Source: Eucalyptus grandis
Lineage: Eukaryota; Streptophyta; Magnoliopsida; Myrtales; Myrtaceae
Length of the DNA: 64,000 bases
NCBI RefSeq assembly: GCF_016545825.1
Contig: NC_052615.1
Coordinates: 15,802,520-15,866,519, forward strand
Reading direction: 5' to 3'
Numbering within the stretch: the first letter of the stretch is position 1; each line of letters begins with the position of its first letter. The position numbers and the translations under genes were made by a program. Under the pieces are notes generated by a model. That model did no database searches. It was not told where the DNA came from and was given only the letters and a program-made list of their open reading frames with translations. Below, one piece after another: positions 1 to 10,138 of the stretch.

Positions 1-1620
1 CGTAGATATGTATTGTAAGTTCGCATCATTTCGTGCAACCATATCTTTGACAAAATTATACTTGGTATCTATATGTTTGGTCTTGTCATGATATTTTGGA
101 TCTTTGGTGTACACTTTTGCTGCTTGGCTATCATAGTTAACCAACAATGAATCTGCAGCACTTCCAATAACACATAAATGATCCAATAATCTCTTAAGCC
201 AAACATCTTCTTATATTGCTGCTGATAATGCCACGAACTTAGTTTCCATCGTGGACAAGGCTATACACTTTTGTTTCTTACTGCTCCAACATATGGTGCC
301 ATTATTCGGTAAGAAAACAAACCCAGAGGTAGATTTTATTTCATTTAAATCTCCTCTTCAATCAGCATCAGAATAGCCTAAGAGTCGCAGATCCTTTCCA
401 TAATAACTCAGCGTATAATCAGCAGTCCCATTTAGATACCTTAGTATTCATTTAACGGCTTTCCAATGTGCTTGACCTAGATTGGATTGGTATCTACTCA
501 CCATTCCAACTGCAAAACATATGTCAGGTCTTGTACACATTATAGCGTACATCAAGCTCCCAACAGCACTAGCATAAGGAACATGTTTTATTTGTTCCTT
601 CTCTTGTGGAGTCCTTGGACACAGTCTATGGCTCAGTCCTTCACCTTTTGCAATAAGAGTGTCTATGGGTTTACAATCCCATATCCTTCAATTCAAAGTT
701 GGAAGACAACCAACTCTTAACAGTATTGACAAGTTCCATATTGCTTCCGGCAATTAGTATATCATCAACATATAATGATATGATCACAAATTGATCTTTG
801 GATCTTTTTATATATATACAATGATCCTCATCTATCATTGTAAAATCATATGACATTATGGCATTATGAAATCGTATATACCATTGTCTTGACGACTGCT
901 TAAGGCCATATATCGACCTCAAAAGTCGACATACATTTTCTTCTTGGCCTTTCACTATGAAACTAGCATGTTATTCCATATATGTTCATTCCTCTAATTC
1001 TCCATTGAGGAGAACAGTCTTTACATCCATTTGATGTAACTCAAGATCCATATTAAACACTATTGCCAGAATTATGCGAATCGAGGTAAATCTCACTATA
1101 GGAGAAAATGTTTCTTCATAATCAATTCCTTCCTGTTGATTATACCCATTCGCCACAAGGCGAGCCTTATGCCTTTATATCGAGCCATCAGCTTTACGCT
1201 TTATTTTGAGAACCCACTTGTTCCCAATAGCTTTGCGTCCTATTAGAAGATCAACCAGTTCCAAACTTGGTTTGACTTCATTGACTATATCTCCTCTTTC
1301 ATTGCATAAATCCATTTTTCCTTACTAAGGCAATTCAGAGCCTCATTAATATTTATTGGCTCATCCTCATCTTGCGGAGCAATCATAAAAGTTTCCCCTT
1401 CAATGTCAAAACGTCGACGGGGAATACTTTGGCGACTTGTTCGCCATATGGGAGATTGTACACTTTGCACATCATTCCCCATTATGCTCCCACTTGAATT
1501 AGATAATGATAACGTTGTCTCATCATGTGGTTGCAATTGAGAATGAGTTGAATTTAATTCATCACTTCTCATATTACTCCCACTTGGACGAACTCCACTA
1601 ATATCATTATCTTGATCCAA
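1..1620 (-). pseudogene. copia-1 reverse transcriptase/RNase H fragment
   Basis: This is the pol C-terminal half of copia-1, which would copy element RNA into DNA in cytoplasmic particles. The minus-strand segment 955-671 contains the RT active-site motif YVDDILIAG, and an upstream segment (1,620-1,285) is the linker between integrase and RT. RNase H similarity continues from about 480 to the window edge in broken frames. Compared with copia-2, 113 bp are missing at about 677/678, and a short CCCATAT-type motif lies at the junction. The frame is interrupted repeatedly, so no functional enzyme is expected. Confidence 0.88.
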
Positions 1621-1639
1621 GGTTTTAAATAGGGATAAT

Positions 1640-2790
1640 CTTCTCCTATTTCACCCTTCTTAGGAAATTCATCCTCTAAGAATGTGACATCATGTGGTTA
1701 AAATTCAGTTATACTCCCACTTTCCTGCTCACCTATGAACACATACCCTTTCGAGTGTTCGGAGTATCTCATTAAAATACTCTTCTTTCATCTGGGACTC
1801 AATTTACCAAACTTGTGAGAGGACTTATGAGTATAGGCAGCATAACTTCATGGCTTAAGTAAACTTAAGTCCGGTTTTCTACCTGTCCATAACTCATATG
1901 GAGTGGAACTAACTAATTTTGGAAGGCACCCAGTTAAGTATATAGGCAGCATTTAACAACGCATCACTCCAAAAAGTGATATGTAAGTTAACATGCGCCA
2001 TCATGAACCTAACCATTTCCAGTAGGGTTCTGTTTCTTCTCTCTGTAACACCATTTTGTTGAGGAGTATTTGGAATAGACAATTGTCTTTCTATTCCTTT
2101 TTCACCACATAATTTTCTGAACTCATCAGATAAATATTCTCGACCTCGATCGGATCTCAATGCTTTTATTTTCTTGTCTAATTGATTTTCTACCAAGTTC
2201 ATAAACCTTTTGAAACAACTTAATACTTCAGATTTATGAGAAATTAAATAGACATATCTGAATCGAGTATAATCATCTATAAAAGTGATGAAATAAACAG
2301 CCCCATGCCTTCCTCTCACATTCATTGAACCACAGACGTCAGAATGGATTAAATGCAGAGGAAATTCAGCTCTTTTACTTTTTCCAAATAGTTTCATTGT
2401 CGTTTTCCCTACTAGGCAATGCTCACATATTGGCAAATCGTCTTTTTCAATGTTGCCCAACAAGCCCTCTTTGGCCAGTCTATTCATACGATGTTGGCCA
2501 ATATGGCCAAGTCTAGCATGCTACATAATCACATCATTATCATATGAAGTAGAAGACATGAAACAAGGGAATAAAAATATTGACATCACTACAGTCAACA
2601 TTTAGTACAATAAAACCATCAAGAAAATAACTACAACCATAGTAGTTTGTATCCAAATACAAATCTACACCGCTATTACGGAAGTTCATACTAAAAACAA
2701 GCTTAACCAACACAAAAAACAGACACTTAAATTTCGACGAATCTCCGGAGCATATAGAACATCATGTACGAACAAGGTGCATCCATCACG
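1640..2790 (-). pseudogene. copia-1 integrase fragment
   Basis: The segment 2,487-1,909 (192 residues) is the retroviral-type integrase core, which inserts the cDNA copy into chromosomes. Visible landmarks are a C-x2-C pair (CEHC) of the zinc-binding region, the first catalytic Asp in LIHSDVCG, the second Asp in LRSDRGREY, and the Glu in NGVTERRNR. The N-terminal His residues lie beyond a break near 2,490-2,520. Homology continues to about 2,790 with stops. Copia-2 carries the same domain at 18,182-19,348. Confidence 0.88.
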
Positions 2791-2795
2791 CACGT

Positions 2796-3443
2796 TCAAT
2801 TGGCATGTGCCAATCCCTTTAACTCATCTCTAGAGTTGTTTCCTACATAGATCCACTTAGTTCCAGTTGGTACTCGTCGGAATTCCATGAAGGATTCTCT
2901 ATTCTTTGCTGCATGGTTTGTCGCTCTTGAATCTACAGTCCACAAAGGATTGGATTCAGCCAATAATGCAGAACTTGACACATAAGCAAAGTTCTCAAAT
3001 GTACAAGAGGTGTTTACCTTATTTGGCTCACGACAGTCACGAGCATAGTGACCTTTCTTGTCACAATTGTAACACCTCACCCTTGACATTTTCTTCACTT
3101 GAGGACGTTTTCCTCTCTTGTGTTGATTAACTCTTGATCTCTTGCAATAAGGACTTGATCCTTTCCATTCCCACATATTGAACGAATCAATACGCTTACG
3201 CTTAGAGCTCAAAGCCCTTTCGAGCTAGAACCAGCATTGCAAATATCTATTTTCGGCTCACATGCCGTTAAGCGGTCCTCTACCAGCTCAAGGTGGCGCA
3301 CAACATCCTCAAGATCTTCCATAACATGGTCAAGAGCTTCTAGTGCTTTTTACTTTTCCAGCACATATTGAATCTTCATTATTCAATATTTCACAATTGT
3401 TGCCGTTCATATCAGCAATTACGTTCTTAGTTGCTTAAACCAT
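2796..3443 (-). pseudogene. copia-1 gag C-terminus and protease remnant
   Basis: The minus-strand segment 3,212-2,796 holds a CCHC zinc knuckle (CYNCDKKGHYARDC), which binds element RNA in the nucleocapsid. A protease motif follows in which the expected DSG reads DSR, so the catalytic loop is altered. Further upstream only shreds of gag remain, up to an ATG at 3,443-3,441 that is followed at once by a stop. Alignment by eye with copia-2 shows about 0.43 kb of gag missing near 3,316-3,335. Confidence 0.82.
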
Positions 3444-3949
3444 CGATCTGAACACATCAGATATATATGCACGAATAATTAATGGCATCATTTATGCATC
3501 CACTTTGCATAGGCCCATCATATCAATGAATAATTTCAAGTAAGGTTTCAGAATCAAAAGGTCACTACGTTTCCAATCATCCTCCAAAAATCCTAACTTA
3601 AAACTATTATTAATATAATTGTCTTATGCAAAATAAATTCTATGAAGTTACAAAAACTTCTATGAACTACCCACAGCAGTTAACAATAATAGAAAGCAAA
3701 TAATATCTAACATCCAATAGAATAACAATGCTTTCACATAATACAACTATCCATTACACTAAGTAATATATACAAAGCAAAATAGCAACATAGAAAGATA
3801 TATTCAACACTCAAAAAACATCTCAAACTAATCTAAGAAATAAATAGGGAATGTCCCTTCTAATCTATCAGTCAAAATATCTAAGAAATTTGTAGGCACA
3901 TTTGCCAACCATGGAAAAACTTTTGGTTCATGTCGCCTCCAAGGCGCAT
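3444..3949 (-). other. copia-1 spacer between extra ORF and gag
   Basis: AT-rich segment between the gag start and the extra upstream ORF. It matches 20,460-20,740 of copia-2 well, then diverges. No coding signal seen. Confidence 0.6.
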
Positions 3950-4313
3950 TCACTCGCGCCATGTGCTGCTCATTCTAAGGGTTGAAGTTTTGGTTAACTC
4001 AATCCTATAGTACTCTCTTACAAAAGCTACCACTAGCCTCCTATAACCCGGGACCACGTTGACCTCCCATAGCCGATTTAACACTGCTTGCCATTCAGGT
4101 GGAAGAGTGTTCATCAAAGCCGGCACCTTCTCAAAATCCGGCATTAGATAACCATTCCAGATGATTTCTGTATCATCGATTGACCCTAACCACGTGTGAT
4201 ACTAAATCACCGTCATGCCACCAATAATCAGCTAATTCTATCATTAGCCTTTTAAGTCTTGCTTTTCCTTCGTCCGTTCTCGGAATTACAGGTATCCGTG
4301 CATAATGCATCAT
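3950..4313 (-). pseudogene. copia-1 extra ORF upstream of gag, unrecognised
   Basis: The minus-strand reading frame starts at the ATG at 4,313, five bases inside a splice-acceptor-like site (TTTGTTGCAG then GAAC at 4,318). It gives about 120 codons with a 2-bp deletion near 4,170 and ends at 3,950. Copia-2 has the matching segment from 21,216 down. The frames agree at conserved positions: TDEGKARLKRLMIELAD here against TDEQKERLSKLIAELTD there, then IWNG and NTLPP. I do not recognise the protein. It is not the usual copia gag start, which lies about 0.5-0.8 kb downstream in both copies. Confidence 0.5.
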
Positions 4314-4318
4314 AGTTC

Positions 4319-4629
4319 CTGCAACAAATGCGAGAACCAAAAAATGGATCACTTATAATCCACAATAAAAAATGGAAAATATATAATTTTCCATGATTCA
4401 TGCAACAAATGCAGAATAAAAAAATGGATTACCTCTAACCCACACATACATAATTGAAAAAAGAAACAAATTCCTTCTTCTTCTTTTTCGGGTCAACCGT
4501 CAACGGTCAACGATTGTCGGTGAACGGTCAATGCCGGTCAACGGTCAACGATCGCCGGTCGTTGGGCTTGCTGGTCGGACCGGTCGGACAAACCGACCGC
4601 ATGTGCCGCGCGCATGCGCGGGCTGACGT
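4319..4629 (-). other. copia-1 leader segment with GGTCAACG repeats
   Basis: Non-coding leader. Two GCAACAAATGC motifs lie at 4,321 and about 4,408. Repeated GGTCAACGGTCAACG-type units fill 4,491-4,560; on the element's own strand they read as TTGACC W-box cores. The same repeat occurs at the same place in copia-2 (about 21,315-21,340). The segment ends where the probable nested LTR begins. Confidence 0.55.
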
Positions 4630-5324
4630 TGTCACGCCCCGATCCTTGGGCAAGCACACATCCTTCATCTTGGTCGATTTTATAATGCGATATCCCAGAA
4701 CTATGTATCGCCGACCCTTTCATTTTTTTTTTAAGCACATGCGGAAGCAGTTAAAAACCCCAGACAATAAAACAATGGGATAGAAAAGCAATGCCATATT
4801 TTTCATATTGAAATTTATAACCAAACTTTTATACAAAACACAAACCACTTCAAAACTATTCACATCAAAATGGAGATCTCAAAAGAAGACAGGATCTCAA
4901 TCCATCCAGGCCGTACTTAAGGCCCCTCTCGGATTATCTTCTTCTTCCGAAAATCCTTCTCCTCAAGTTTCACCTCCGAGTTCTCATTCTCAGACTCCTC
5001 CTCATCAGCTCCTCATCGGGTCCTGAAATGGTTTCCCCAAACTGGGATGAGACTACGTCTCAGCGAGTTCTACCCCACTAAGCCCGATTAGTAAACTATT
5101 ATACTACGGGCTGCCTAAACACGCATAGGGCAGAGGACTTACCTTGGCCTCAAATCTCACCTGCAAGTCAGTACAATTCATATTCAACAATGCTCGCACA
5201 AGCTGAAACTACCGACATACCCATCGGTCTATCAATTCAGTCAATCCAATTGATATCATACGATCCACACATCTATCAATTCATATCATCTATTAAACCA
5301 TACCATCTATTCATCCATCAATAC

Positions 5325-5492
5325 AATTATGGCTCGCACAAGCTGAATTGGATGCAATGCTCTCACAAGCTGATATAGATGGTAGCTCGCACAAGCTGAT
5401 ATATGGATCGTTGCTCTCACAAGCTAATAAACGATCATTGCTCTCACAAGCTGATAAATGATCATTGCTCTCACAAGCTGACATACAGTGAA
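5325..5492. repeat. Tandem repeat, about 28 bp, six units
   Basis: The core GCTC(G/T)CACAAGCTGAT recurs at about 5,331, 5,360, 5,384, 5,413, 5,441 and 5,469 with variable A/T-rich tails. A further isolated core lies near 5,190. Confidence 0.85.
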
Positions 5493-5499
5493 CACTTTA

Positions 5500-5634
5500 C
5501 TATGCTCTCGGGCGTCTTTTTCGCCAAGGTGATACACTGATCACAGAGCCAACGTAAACAATTCAATATGCTCTCGAGCGTCTTTTTCGCCAAGGTGGTA
5601 CACTGATCACAGAGCCAACGTAAACAATTCAATA
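5500..5634. repeat. Tandem duplication, about 64 bp, two units
   Basis: Two nearly identical consecutive units, each containing GCGTCTTTTTCGCCAAGGTG and then CACTGATCACAGAGCC. They differ at only a few bases. Confidence 0.88.
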
Positions 5635-5869
5635 TAATCAACCACTAAACTCACGTGCATTTTCCAGGTGATATTCCAATTCACCGAGCCCACGTGCTTC
5701 CTTTCAGGTGATAACCAATACCCAACGATTTCTCAATCAATTAATTAAATCAACTCAACAAAGCATTATAAATGCTAAATAACACACTTGGCCAATTCAA
5801 TCTCAATCAATTCCAATCAAATTAGGGTAAATCCCTAAAATATCACAATTTATTCAATTCCATACAACG

Positions 5870-6120
5870 TGGAGCTCAAATAAATAAACGGACTGCACCA
5901 CGACGATCAGCACGAGATTTCGGTCGTCGGCCATCAAAATCTTAATTTCCGAAAAATAATTAATTAATTTATTAATTTCGAAAATTTAATAATTAATATT
6001 AAAAATTCAATTTAGCTCAAAATCAAGCCCGATTAAATAAACGGACTTCACCACGGTCATCAGCACAATATTCCGATTCCAGGCCATCTCAGTTGAATTT
6101 TCGCAAAATAAATAATTATT
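5870..6120. repeat. Imperfect tandem duplication, about 150 bp
   Basis: Segments near 5,878 and 6,028 share AAATAAACGGACT(G/T)CACCACG and a following CAGCAC, GGCCATC and AATTTTCG-type order, diverged to moderate identity. Confidence 0.6.
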
Positions 6121-7275
6121 TAATTTAATTCCGAAAATTAATATTTAAATACTAAAAAATCCACTTAGGCCCGAAAAAGCCTAATTGGAGCCCACTAAGG
6201 GTCGGGAAAAATCCCGAGACACTTCCAATAATTAGTAGACCACGCCTACTTGCTAATTGCACAATCAATTTATCTAAATCGCATCACAATTGGCTAATAA
6301 TTGCTAATTTATTCTAATCTAACAACCTAAACATAATTAATTAAATCTAAACCAACCTTAAGCATAATTAGCCAACTAATCCAGGATTAGTGAGATTACT
6401 CACCAAATCGCGCACAAATCGGATCAATCCGACGGTGGCGACGCGAGGAACGAAACTTCCCAAAGCAATTCACGGATCCGGGGCCCGGAAACGGCCCAAA
6501 AGCGGGCCTAAAGCCGATGGAAACCCATTTTGTGGGTTTGCTGGATCAACTGCAAAACAGAGAGAAAGAGAGAGGGTTGGGGGCGGTAAGAGGTCGGGAG
6601 AGCGGGCGGAGCTCTGGTGAGGCCGGACGGCGGCTCCGGCGGCCTGCTCAGCCGCTCTCGGTGGCTGAACAGAGGCCGAACAGAGACTGGATCGCGCGAC
6701 AGGGACGGCAGCAGGCGATGGACGCGGGGACACGCGCGGACGGCGGGACGGCGGCGAGCAGCGGGCGCGCGGCGCAGGTGCGGGCGGCGGTGCGACGGCT
6801 CTCGGCGAGCTGCGATCGTCGGCTCTTCTTCTGCTCCTGGTTCGCTCGCTCGGACGTGCGGAGGAAGGAAGAAGAAGAATAATACGGTCACGTGGGGGAG
6901 GAGGAAAGAGAAGAGAGAGGAGAGAGAAGAAGAGATAAGAGAGAGAAGAGATAAGAGGATTTGACTGGTCAAAAGAAAAAGGAAGAGAGAGAGAGAAGCC
7001 AATTTCAATTTGGCAAGGGGCATTCGGCGGTGGGGAGGGCTGCGCACGAAGGGGAGGGGAGAGGAGAGAGAGAGAAAAAGAGAAAAGAAAAAGGGAAAGA
7101 AAATAATACTTTAATAAGAAAACCCAATTTTCTTATTTCTAGTATTTTCCTTTTCTCATTCCCTCTTTATTTTCTTCCGGTCTTCGATTTTTCCTCCGAT
7201 AATTTCTTTCTTGAAATTTCGGACTCGGCAATAAATTGATAGACGATGAGACGGTCCTAAAAATGAATTGTGACA

Positions 7276-8071
7276 CGTCCGAATATTCGATCCCAAAACC
7301 CAATTAAAATTTCATGGTTAGAATCAATCAAACGCGATTTTAGTCCAATCCAACCAATTAGGTAGCTTTTAGGGATTTTACCGCGGATATATCCCTTAAC
7401 GGCTTCACCCAATAGGTTAGTTAACTCGTGAGTGATCAGCTCAGAGAAAAAGGACCATAGGCACGTTGACGACATGCCCATTTCACTTTATCGAAACATG
7501 GTCGAATTTCGGGATGTCGCGGACGTCACGCGACGCGACGCGCCGGCACGTGCCGTGTGCGTGCCCGAGCGTCCGCGGGTCGGGTCGGGTTGCCGGCCGG
7601 TGACCGCCCGCCAACCGTCGTCCGACGCTGACGTCATCGATGACGTCATCCCAGCGGTTACCGAACCGTTGGGTGACGTCATGCTGACGTCAGCATGCGT
7701 TGGTTCGCTGATCCGCGCGTGCCGGTTCGCCGGTCGGCGGCGCGCACATGCCGGTTCGCCGACCGGCGCGTGTGGCGCACGCGTTGGCCGAGCCAGCGCT
7801 TTCAACGCGTGGCACCCACGCGCAGCGGCTTCTTGCCGCGCGTGTGGGCGCATGCGGCGTCGCCCAGCGGCGCACGACATGTCGCCGGACTTGTCTCGAC
7901 GAGCTCTTTCACCCTATCTCTTCAGAAATCGATTTCGACTTACAGAAACTCGAAAAAACGGACAAACAGTGCTCGGGTGTTGGGATTTCTCGCCCCGATC
8001 TGTGTTGGCCGAATACTTTCGCGAAAATTCAATAAAAAAACATGAAAATGGTCGGGAAAACATGAACTCGG
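7276..8071 (-). other. copia-1 GC-rich leader proximal to LTR
   Basis: Leader between the primer-binding site and the nested LTR. It is rich in CG and in palindromes; the ORFs seen in several frames are composition effects. Inverted GCCGGTCGGCG/CGCCGACCGGC pairs lie at about 7,731-7,770. The bZIP-type site cluster is listed separately. Confidence 0.55.
7629..7692. promoter_or_regulatory. Cluster of four TGACGTCA bZIP-type sites
   Basis: Perfect TGACGTCA octamers lie at 7,629-7,636, 7,641-7,648, 7,674-7,681 and 7,685-7,692. The first two sit in a 20-bp perfect palindrome and the last in the 16-bp palindrome ATGCTGACGTCAGCAT. TGACG/TGACGTCA is the known core for plant TGA-type bZIP factors. 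The cluster is in the retrotransposon leader about 0.4 kb inside the LTR. A regulatory role is inferred. Confidence 0.6.
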
Positions 8072-8083
8072 GCTCTGATACCA
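8072..8083 (-). other. copia-1 primer-binding site (initiator Met tRNA)
   Basis: The minus strand reads TGGTATCAGAGC, the usual plant initiator-Met tRNA complement, one base inside the LTR end. This fixes the element's orientation and the inner end of its 5' LTR. Confidence 0.92.
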
Positions 8084-8084
8084 A

Positions 8085-8530
8085 TGTTGGGATTATCGGA
8101 TTCCCAAAAACAGGATTCGACACTAAATCGAACCCCTAAAACGAATGCGGAAGACAAGCCCGGGAAAATCACGTATCACTAATCCTAAAGCACACCACGG
8201 ATTCGAGCGTACCTTTGATAGCCACAGATTAAACACCAATGCTGAAGATTGAGGAAGAGAAACCGATCATGTTCGATCCGATGACGTTAATTGACTTGAA
8301 GGGAAGACGGCGTCGCTTTAGCGTTCTTTTGCTTTTGGAGGGAGAGAGTGAGAGAAACGTACGCTCTTTTTGCCAAAAGGTGTCTTCCTCTCTCTCTTTC
8401 ATCCCTTATATACGTTCCTCCATCAGAAAGGAACGTACCCCTTCATCCATGGGCCCTAATCCCGTGGGCCGGGCTTTCAGGCCCAACATGGGCGGACGGG
8501 CCAACTTAGGCCCATCACCTAAAACCATCA
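8085..8530 (-). repeat. copia-1 5' LTR
   Basis: 446 bp, matching 14,816-15,269 (copia-2 3' LTR) along its length. On the plus strand it starts TGTTGGGATTATCGG and ends CCATCA. It contains CCTTATATACG, a possible TATA region. The outer neighbour is GTTGG; the other end of the element is outside the window, so no TSD can be checked. Confidence 0.88.
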
Positions 8531-9030
8531 GTTGGTAACCTAGGCTTTGATAATAGTGTTGGTGGTCTTGAGCCTTTCTCACCCTAAAATCTAGCTCAAC
8601 AACGCTCTCCAACTACTTTTAGGTCTAGACTTGTTGATGACCTAGGCTTTGATAAGAGTGTCGAGTTGTTGGATGGTTTTTAGCCTCTCTCAACCCAAAA
8701 TCTAACTCAACAATCCCCTCCGAATGACTTTTTTTTCTCTCTTATAAATTGACCATTAAGCCTTTCCATAAAGGATGTGAGATAACCCCAACAATTTCTC
8801 CCTCATACACGGAGCTTAGGTGAGAGCTGCAACAATCCTCTCTGAGTGACTTTTGGGTCCAGACTTGTCGACAACCTAAGCTCTGATACTAGCAGGCAGT
8901 CTTTGGCCTCTCTCACTCCAAAAGTTAACTCAAATGATGAGGCTTTCCCTCACACTTATAAATCGGCCACCAGCCCCTTCCACAACTAATGTAGTATAAC
9001 CCTAACAAAAGAACTATGCGCTCATTCATA
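8531..9030. repeat. Degenerate repeat cluster
   Basis: Imperfect units share GTCTAGACTTGTTGATGACC / AACCTAGGCTTTGATAAGAG and GCCTCTCTCA...AAAATCTAACTCAACAAT. They occur at about 8,528, 8,622 and 8,856, and the last includes AAGCTCTGATACTAG, which resembles a reversed Met-tRNA primer site. Probably fragments of LTR-related repeats. No gene seen. Confidence 0.5.
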
Positions 9031-9522
9031 GTTTAGAGCAAATTTCTCATCCTTGAACTTGGGGAAAAACTAAAAGAGAAGGCATGTGGGTAGGATTGTC
9101 AAACAAGACTAGTTGTTCCGACAGCAAAAATGCGGCAATAAACAATAAGAAGTACGTGGAAAAAATTAAATACAACACAAAATGAAGCAATAAGCTTAAC
9201 CAGTAATTTATTTGACTTGTCATGTAAAAGTTACGATATATTGGTGCTGACACAGTTTGAAACGATCATAGGTATGAGTATAACATATGGTGACAATTTG
9301 ACAGCCCTAATATGGGGTTTATGTGGCTCTAATGGAGTGGAGAAACAGTTGCAGTGGCAAGACACCGTCCATTCGAACAAAGGATCTCCTACGACAACAA
9401 TTAACATTCGATAGCCTGATTTAGGTAATAAACTTAGCATCAATGAAATCCTGGACTCAACTTTGGGTTGCTTCTACTTGCTTAACCTGCAGACTCAGAA
9501 TAGCAAAAAATCATTAAAAAAA

Positions 9523-10138
9523 GAAGGAAAAAAGCCACAAAAAACCCCAAACTTTGCCTAAAATGACAAATTTACTTCAATTTTTTTTTGTGACACAAAA
9601 AATTCCAAATTTCATCAATTGTGACACATTTACCTCAAACTCTATGGCCAAGTGTATTTTCATCTTCTTTTTTTCCTTTTTCTGTTTTGCTCTTTCCTTT
9701 TTTCCCCCTTTTTTGTTATTTTCTTCCCTCCACCAGCCATGGCAAAGGGCAGCAGGACTCAGGCAGGGGCCGTCCTCACCTAGGTTAGAGAGAGTGAGCC
9801 TCGCCTAGGTCAACAAGGGTGGTCTTCGCTCGACATCAGCAAGGGCTATCCTCTCTTGAGCTCGACTTCCCTCCCCCGGCCACAATGGAGGGAAGAGAGA
9901 AGAAGAAAAAAGAAAAAGAAAAGAAAAGAAAAAATTATAAAGGAAAAGACGAAATTGCCCGATAGTTTGAGGTGAATGTGCCATGCAAGTACAAGTTTAG
10001 AGTTTTTTGTGTCACGAAAATTTGGGATAATGTATCATAGTTGGCAAAATTTGATTATTTTGTGTCACAAAAATAAAAAGGTTTAGGGTAAATTTGTCAC
10101 TCTAGATAAAATTTAGGGTTTTTAACGGCTTTTTTCCC
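9523..10138. mobile_element. Mutator-like MITE, 616 bp, with 9-bp TSD
   Basis: Flanked by TTAAAAAAA at 9,514-9,522 and 10,139-10,147. The ends are long imperfect inverted repeats (GGAAAAAAGCC... against GGGAAAAAAGCC... on the other strand). Nine-base TSDs and long TIRs fit non-autonomous Mutator-like elements. The paralogous site near 50,715 lacks the insert, which supports the boundaries. No transposase is encoded. Confidence 0.75.

Larger units (their letters stand above)
4630..7275. mobile_element. Probable solo Ty3/gypsy LTR nested in copia-1 leader
   Basis: The segment begins TGTCACGCCCC and ends AATTGTGACA, so it has 6-bp inverted ends TGTCAC/GTGACA. It is about 2.6 kb of AT-rich then very GC-rich DNA without transposase or pol domains. 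This size and these ends fit long gypsy LTRs of plants. The flanking five bases (GACGT and CGTCC) do not form a target-site duplication, so the boundaries are uncertain. ORFs in the GC-rich part (6,390-7,240) look like composition artefacts. Confidence 0.5.
1..8530 (-). mobile_element. copia-1: decayed Ty1/copia LTR retrotransposon, 3' end beyond window
   Basis: Read on the minus strand the order is 5' LTR (8,530-8,085), primer-binding site (8,083-8,072), a very long leader, a small extra ORF (4,313-3,950), gag remnants, protease, integrase and reverse transcriptase/RNase H running off the left edge. Gag-pol closely resembles copia-2 (14,816-21,343), so both belong to one family. Copia-1 is the more damaged: its gag lacks roughly 0.43 kb and its RT lacks 113 bp relative to copia-2, and there are many stops. 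The leader is inflated by a probable nested gypsy LTR (4,630-7,275). Confidence 0.9.

Noticed and set aside
5325..5492. CRISPR-like array of short repeats
   Set aside because: Imperfect 28-bp tandem units without constant-length unique spacers, in a eukaryotic genome inside an LTR.
6390..7047. Several overlapping ORFs of 76-179 codons on both strands
   Set aside because: GC-rich, Arg/Ser/Pro-biased translations in all frames inside a probable LTR; no domains, no conserved partner.
7432..8139. 235-codon plus-strand ORF
   Set aside because: Lies antisense in the copia-1 GC-rich leader and crosses the primer site and LTR end; composition artefact.
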